Under the pieces are notes generated by a model. That model did no database searches. It saw only the letters and a program-made list of their open reading frames with translations, and had not been told where the DNA came from. A stretch of DNA of 9,446 bases from Ruminococcus sp. (lineage in GTDB: Bacteria; Bacillota_A; Clostridia; Oscillospirales; Ruminococcaceae): assembly GCA_017418765.1 (NCBI GenBank), contig JAFOMV010000016.1, positions 1 to 9,446 of the forward strand, written 5' to 3'. Positions 5,898 through 9,446 of this stretch are shown here, one piece after another. The position numbers were made by a program, and so were the translations under genes. The first letter of the stretch is position 1; each line of letters begins with the position of its first letter.

Positions 5898-7456
5898 TAT
5901 TTCTGCTTCTCCTCGTGATATTCTTTTTCGGTATTGACGTTCCAGATAGCGGATTTATCAGTGCTTCCGCTCTTTATAGCCTTTACAGCCTCGAAGGATG
6001 TTACCATTGAGTGGTCGATGTTGTTATAGCGGTGCTGACCGTTACGTCCTACGCAGAAAAGGTTGGGGATGGTATCAAGGTATTCGATAAGGGTATCCAT
6101 CTCCTCATAAGTATCGAAGTAAGCAGGATATGCCTTCTTTACCTTTTCCATGTGGGTATCAAGCACCTGGTCGGCGCTGCTGATAAGACCAAGCTTTACC
6201 ATTTCCTTTACGCAGAAGCGTGAGAACTGTTCCTCAGTCATATTCCAGAATTTGTCGCCCTCAGTAACGAAGTATTCAAGACCCACCCATACAGTGTGGC
6301 TGAGGTCCTTTACCATGTAAGGTGACCAGTTGTTGTATATCTGAAAACGTCCCATCTTTACACGTCTGTCCTGAACGTATACCCAGCAGTCAGGCACGAT
6401 ATTGCCGACAGTACGCATAGTTGTCTTGTTTTTCAGGTTAAGCTTCGGGACAAGTACACCAAGTGTCATATAATCACGGTAGGGGAGACCTGCTGCGATA
6501 CGTGCAGGGCCTTCGGGAACATCGTTCATGCCTGCCACAAGGTCCTTAACAGGCATAGAGGATATTACGTAGTCTCCGTCAAGTCTTATCTCTTTGCCGT
6601 CCTTTACGTAGGAAACGCCTGAGAGAGAGCCGTCCTCGTTCTTGTGAAGCTTCTTGACAGAGGCTTCCATTATAATATTACCGCCAAGTTTTTTCACTTC
6701 ATCAGCAGTAACTTCCCACAGCTGACCGGGACCAAGCTTAGGGTATTTGAATTCTTCGATGAGAGAGGTGTTTACTTCTCTGTCCTTGACATTGAACAGT
6801 TTGCCGAAGAAGTCCTTGATTATGCCCACGATAGAAAGACCCTTTGTACGCTGAGCGCCCCATGAAGCATCTATTTCGCTGGGGTGACGTCCCCACAGGT
6901 TCTCGGTGTAGTACTCAAAGAACATGGAATAAAGCTCCTTACCGAAGCAGTTGATGTAGAAATTCTCCAGATTGTTCTCGGGACGCTTGTGGAATACAGC
7001 TGCAAGATAGCTGATACCGACTTTGAGTGTTGTGAAGAAGCCGAAGTTTTTGATGGTCTCAGGCTTGAGAGATACCGGATAATCGTAGAATTTATCATTG
7101 AAAAGTATACGTGATACTCTGTGCCTTCTCAGCATTACACGGTCAGTTGTCTTAGGGTCGGGACCGCCGTTTTCGAGTGTTACATCTCTTTTCAGATATT
7201 TGTCATCCTTTGACGGTACGCCCTGCATGGGAAGCATATTGCTCCACCACTGATTGACTTCGGGTATCTTTGAGAAAAAGCGGTGACCGCCCATATCCAT
7301 GCGGTTGCCTTTATAGTTTACAGTCTTGGAAATACCGCCTATAGCATCAGTTTCTTCAAGGACAGTTACATCATATTCGTTTGTGTTATCTTTAAGCAAT
7401 TCGTAAGCAGCTGTAAGACCCGCAGGGCCTGCACCTATTATAATGACTTTTTTCAT
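5897..7456 (-). CDS. FAD/NAD(P)-dependent oxidoreductase, UDP-galactopyranose mutase-like
   Basis: A 519-residue flavoprotein. The Rossmann motif [17 protein letters not shown] (4-20) and the acidic end of the second strand (Glu34-Glu35) bind the ADP part of FAD. GGISKT (40-45) and MDMGGHRFF (53-61) are typical of the amine oxidase/HemY/UDP-galactopyranose mutase group, and [16 protein letters not shown] (469-484) is the C-terminal FAD-contacting segment. It is longer than classical UDP-galactopyranose mutases (about 370-390 residues), so I do not name it glf. With gtrA and a GT-C-like protein downstream, a role in making or altering a surface sugar or its lipid carrier is plausible, but the substrate is unknown. 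The start at 7456 is fixed by AAGGAGGAG (7462-7470) and by the Rossmann motif beginning at once; the upstream in-frame ATG would add 24 residues running through the promoter. First gene of the operon. Confidence 0.85.
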   Translation of the reverse strand: MKKVIIIGAGPAGLTAAYELLKDNTNEYDVTVLEETDAIGGISKTVNYKGNRMDMGGHRFFSKIPEVNQWWSNMLPMQGVPSKDDKYLKRDVTLENGGPDPKTTDRVMLRRHRVSRILFNDKFYDYPVSLKPETIKNFGFFTTLKVGISYLAAVFHKRPENNLENFYINCFGKELYSMFFEYYTENLWGRHPSEIDASWGAQRTKGLSIVGIIKDFFGKLFNVKDREVNTSLIEEFKYPKLGPGQLWEVTADEVKKLGGNIIMEASVKKLHKNEDGSLSGVSYVKDGKEIRLDGDYVISSMPVKDLVAGMNDVPEGPARIAAGLPYRDYMTLGVLVPKLNLKNKTTMRTVGNIVPDCWVYVQDRRVKMGRFQIYNNWSPYMVKDLSHTVWVGLEYFVTEGDKFWNMTEEQFSRFCVKEMVKLGLISSADQVLDTHMEKVKKAYPAYFDTYEEMDTLIEYLDTIPNLFCVGRNGQHRYNNIDHSMVTSFEAVKAIKSGSTDKSAIWNVNTEKEYHEEKQK

Positions 7457-7499
7457 TTGTTCTCCTCCTTGGTAAATGTATTTATAGCAATACACAACT

Positions 7500-7528
7500 A
7501 TTATATCACATACTGTAATTATTTGCAA
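7500..7528 (-). promoter_or_regulatory. Promoter of the oxidoreductase-gtrA-GT operon
   Basis: Read on the minus strand: TTGCAA (7528-7523), 17 bases, then TATAAT (7505-7500) preceded by TGA, giving an extended -10 (TGATATAAT). The strong -10 compensates for a 4/6 match at -35. The transcript would start around 7494, leaving a leader of nearly 40 bases before the ATG at 7456. Confidence 0.75.
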
Positions 7529-7561
7529 GCAAAAATAATTGTATTAAACAGACTGTCATAC

Positions 7562-7590
7562 TTGACAAAATCATAGTAATACTATATAAT
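7562..7590 (+). promoter_or_regulatory. Promoter of the membrane protein-nth-yjbQ-sir2 operon
   Basis: A perfect TTGACA (7562-7567) and perfect TATAAT (7585-7590) separated by 17 bases. It is divergent from the oxidoreductase promoter, the two -35 boxes lying about 33 bases apart. A small hairpin, GCTCA-TAAC-TGAGC (7611-7624), lies in the leader just before the ribosome binding site GAGGTG (7631-7636) and might influence translation. Confidence 0.88.
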
Positions 7591-7640
7591 TAATTGTGTA
7601 TTATGTTGTTGCTCATAACTGAGCGTATACGAGGTGCCTT

Positions 7641-8018
7641 ATGACTGAATATCTTACTAAATATATGGCGGATGTTGCAGAACGTCTTGAAAAATGCACA
7701 GATAAAAATGAGCTTGATGCTGTATTGTCTGAACACAAAGATAAGATAGCCTTTATGCAGCATGAAAGAATAGTACACTTTCTTGTTACCTTTATGTTTG
7801 CTGTGATACTTTGTATATTCATAGCCATCCTGCTTTTTATGGATAACAGCGGGAGCGGCGTGAACATTGGTGTAACGGCGGTGATAGTTATCATTCTGAT
7901 ACTGGAAGGATTTTATATAAAGCATTACTACTTCCTTGAAAATACGGTCCAGAAGATGTACAGGGTATATGATGATATTCTTGCAAAACAGAAAGCATTG
8001 GCAGGTGATAAAAAGTGA
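7641..8018 (+). CDS. Small two-span membrane protein, unknown function
   Basis: A 125-residue protein I do not recognise. It has a charged, probably helical N-terminal segment (1-44, rich in Glu/Lys/Asp), two hydrophobic spans (about 45-67 and 74-96) joined by a short MDNSGSG turn, and a charged C-terminal helix (97-125). Both ends should be on the same side, probably the cytoplasm. It has no Cys cluster, enzymatic motif or signal peptide. The start is set by GAGGTG at 7631-7636. Its last codons supply the ribosome binding site for nth, and its stop overlaps the nth start (GTGA), so the two are co-expressed. A role linked to DNA repair is not implied by this alone. Confidence 0.8.
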   Translation: MTEYLTKYMADVAERLEKCTDKNELDAVLSEHKDKIAFMQHERIVHFLVTFMFAVILCIFIAILLFMDNSGSGVNIGVTAVIVIILILEGFYIKHYYFLENTVQKMYRVYDDILAKQKALAGDKK

Positions 8019-8647
8019 AGAAAAAGGAAATAGCCGAACTTGCGGTCACTGAGCTGAAAAAGCTTTACCCCGATGCGTCATGTACTCTTGATTATGATGA
8101 ACCGTATCAGCTTATGTTTGCTGCACGGCTTGCGGCACAGTGTACAGATGCGAGAGTAAACATCGTCACAAAGACACTTTTCAAGAAATATCCCACGCTT
8201 CAGGCGTTTGCCGATGCTGACCTTGCAGAGCTTGAACAGGATGTTAAGCCCTGCGGATTTTACCATACAAAGGCAAAGAGCCTTAAAGAAATGGCAGGAC
8301 AGCTTATCAATGATTTCGGCGGCGAAGTTCCCGACACTATGGATGAGCTCCTCACTCTTTCGGGAATAGGCAGAAAGACCGCAAATCTCATGCTGGGCGA
8401 TGTTTTCGGCAAGCCTGCTATGGTTACGGATACTCATTGCATACGCATCACGGGCAGACTGGGACTTACCGCAAACAAAGAGCCTGCAAAGGTTGAAAAA
8501 GACCTTGTAAAACTGATACCGCCCGAAGAATCATCGGATTTCTGTCACAGGACGGTGGAATTCGGCAGGGATATCTGCAAGGCGAGAAGTCCGAAATGTA
8601 CGGAATGTCCGCTGAATTATTTCTGCAAATACTATTCAAAACAATAA
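8015..8647 (+). CDS. nth: Endonuclease III (DNA glycosylase/AP lyase)
   Basis: A 210-residue base-excision repair enzyme that removes oxidised pyrimidines and cleaves the abasic strand. The helix-hairpin-helix is LSGIGRKTANLML (115-127) with catalytic Lys121; the catalytic Asp is Asp139 in TDTHCIRI (138-145). The [4Fe-4S] loop has Cys188, Cys195, Cys198 and Cys204 in the exact C-x6-C-x2-C-x5-C spacing. These positions are offset by one from the E. coli enzyme (Lys120, Asp138, Cys187-203), and the length is the usual one. The start is a GTG at 8015 overlapping the stop of the membrane-protein gene, with AGGTGA (8003-8008) as ribosome binding site. All key residues are present, so it should be active. 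Confidence 0.95.
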   Translation: MKKKEIAELAVTELKKLYPDASCTLDYDEPYQLMFAARLAAQCTDARVNIVTKTLFKKYPTLQAFADADLAELEQDVKPCGFYHTKAKSLKEMAGQLINDFGGEVPDTMDELLTLSGIGRKTANLMLGDVFGKPAMVTDTHCIRITGRLGLTANKEPAKVEKDLVKLIPPEESSDFCHRTVEFGRDICKARSPKCTECPLNYFCKYYSKQ

Positions 8648-8662
8648 AAAGGAGAAATGACA

Positions 8663-9058
8663 ATGTTATTCGATTTTCAGCTTGAAACTCCCTCCGAGGG
8701 ACTTGTGGATATTACCCGTGAAGTCAGTGAAGCCGTTAAGGAAAGCGGCGTATACGAAGGTATATGCGTGATCTTTTGCCCTCATACAACAGCGGCTGTC
8801 ACAATAAACGAAAACGCCGATCCTGATGTAAGGTCAGATTTTGTTATGGGTATGGATAAAATATTCCCTGATATGGTACAGTTTCGTCATGCTGAGGGAA
8901 ATTCCGATGCTCATCTGAAATCCTCAGCAGTAGGCGCAAGCGAAACTGTCATCATCAACAAAGGCAAACTTCTTCTCGGCACATGGCAGGATATCTACTT
9001 CTGCGAATTCGACGGCCCGAGAACACGCAAATTCTATGTTAAGGTAATGGGTGAATGA
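8663..9058 (+). CDS. YjbQ/UPF0047 family protein
   Basis: A 131-residue member of the YjbQ (UPF0047, TIGR00149) family: small trimeric proteins with a conserved metal-binding site, for which a weak thiamine-phosphate synthase activity has been reported in E. coli YjbQ; the true role is unsettled. The family signature is complete: PHTTAAVTINENAD (40-53), His76, EGNSDAH (78-84) and GTWQDIYFCEFDGPR (106-120). Two in-frame ATGs exist; I prefer 8663 because AGGAG (8650-8654) is 8 bases upstream, whereas the ATG at 8657 would be only 2 bases from it. It lies 15 bases after nth and overlaps or abuts the sir2 gene, so is part of the same operon. Confidence 0.93.
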   Translation: MLFDFQLETPSEGLVDITREVSEAVKESGVYEGICVIFCPHTTAAVTINENADPDVRSDFVMGMDKIFPDMVQFRHAEGNSDAHLKSSAVGASETVIINKGKLLLGTWQDIYFCEFDGPRTRKFYVKVMGE

Positions 9059-9060
9059 TG

Positions 9061-9446
9061 ATGGATGAGAATATCCGCAAACTTTCTGATATAGTCGAAA
9101 ACTCGCAGAGAATAGTTTTTTTCGGAGGCGCAGGGGTTTCAACTGAAAGCGGCATCCCCGATTTCAGAAGCGTTGACGGCCTTTACTCACAGCAGTGGGA
9201 TTATCCCCCTGAGACTATCCTGAGCCACACTTTTTTCGAGAGCAAGACCGATGAATTTTACCGCTTTTACAGAGCAAAAATGCTGTGCCTTGATGCAAAG
9301 CCAAATGCCGCACATCTGAAACTTGCAGAGCTGGAAGCACAGGGAAAGCTTACAGCTGTTGTGACCCAGAATATTGACGGTCTCCATCAGGCGGCAGGCA
9401 GTAAAAAGGTTTATGAGCTTCACGGAAGCGTACTCCGCAACTACTG
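9061..9446 (+). CDS. Sir2-family NAD-dependent deacylase (partial, 3' end missing)
   Basis: The first 128 residues of a sirtuin, open to the window end. Sirtuins remove acyl groups from protein lysines using NAD+. The NAD-binding motif GAGVSTESGIPDFRS (23-37), TQNIDGLH (102-109) and the catalytic His in ELHGSV (His121) are present; the zinc-binding Cys pairs should follow just beyond the edge. About half of a usual ~240-residue protein is seen. The start has three consecutive in-frame ATGs (9055, 9058, 9061); 9061 is favoured since GGGTGA (9049-9054) is 6 bases upstream, but 9055 would give an ATGA overlap with the yjbQ-like stop. It belongs to the same operon as nth. Confidence 0.93.
   Translation, partial: MDENIRKLSDIVENSQRIVFFGGAGVSTESGIPDFRSVDGLYSQQWDYPPETILSHTFFESKTDEFYRFYRAKMLCLDAKPNAAHLKLAELEAQGKLTAVVTQNIDGLHQAAGSKKVYELHGSVLRNY

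Noticed and set aside
7457..7528. Extension of the oxidoreductase upstream to 7528
   Set aside because: The extra 24 residues would be encoded by the promoter and leader; a strong AAGGAGGAG directly precedes the ATG at 7456 and the Rossmann motif starts there.
7590..7925. Minus-strand open frames of 111 and 93 residues opposite the small membrane protein
   Set aside because: They run through the divergent promoter or against a coupled gene with a clear ribosome binding site; Ile/Tyr/Lys/Cys-rich shadow composition.
1..9446. CRISPR array, transposase, phage or toxin-antitoxin genes
   Set aside because: I found no spaced direct repeats, no transposase or integrase motif and no small gene pair of that kind in the window.

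Overview
The window looks like chromosomal DNA of a low- to mid-GC Clostridia bacterium, most likely a Ruminococcus-type gut or rumen anaerobe (Oscillospiraceae). That placement is inference from the AGGAGG-type ribosome binding sites, TTGACA/TATAAT promoters, the poly-threonine linker and the general flavour of the proteins; there is no rRNA or marker gene to settle it.

Left block (1-3495, + strand). After about 310 bases without a gene come two tandem paralogous penicillin-binding transpeptidases, both predicted lipoproteins and each with its own near-consensus promoter (CTTGACGAAA and GTATAATA blocks shared, 17-bp spacer). A rho-independent terminator and a perfect 14-bp-stem palindrome lie between them. 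The first ~114 bases form a long imperfect palindrome whose six transition mismatches would all be G-U pairs in a leftward (minus-strand) transcript, so it may encode a structured RNA or be a palindromic repeat.

Middle block (3629-7456, - strand). A three-gene operon runs right to left from an extended -10 promoter: an FAD/NAD(P)-dependent oxidoreductase of the UDP-galactopyranose-mutase/HemY-like group, a GtrA-family small membrane protein (TAATG overlap), and a large multi-membrane-span protein with GT-C-like layout. Together they suggest decoration of a cell-surface polymer with a lipid-linked sugar. The operon ends against a 131-bp dyad that exactly fills the gap to the convergent PBP gene.

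Right block (7562-9446, + strand). A divergent consensus promoter drives a tightly packed operon: a small two-span membrane protein of unknown function, endonuclease III (nth, GTGA overlap), a YjbQ/UPF0047 protein, and the N-terminal part of a Sir2 deacylase, cut by the window end.

I see no CRISPR array, transposase, phage gene, tRNA or obvious novel multi-gene system. The most notable items are the two long dyads (2-114 and 3498-3628), the duplicated lipoprotein PBPs and the oxidoreductase-GtrA-GT-C cassette.
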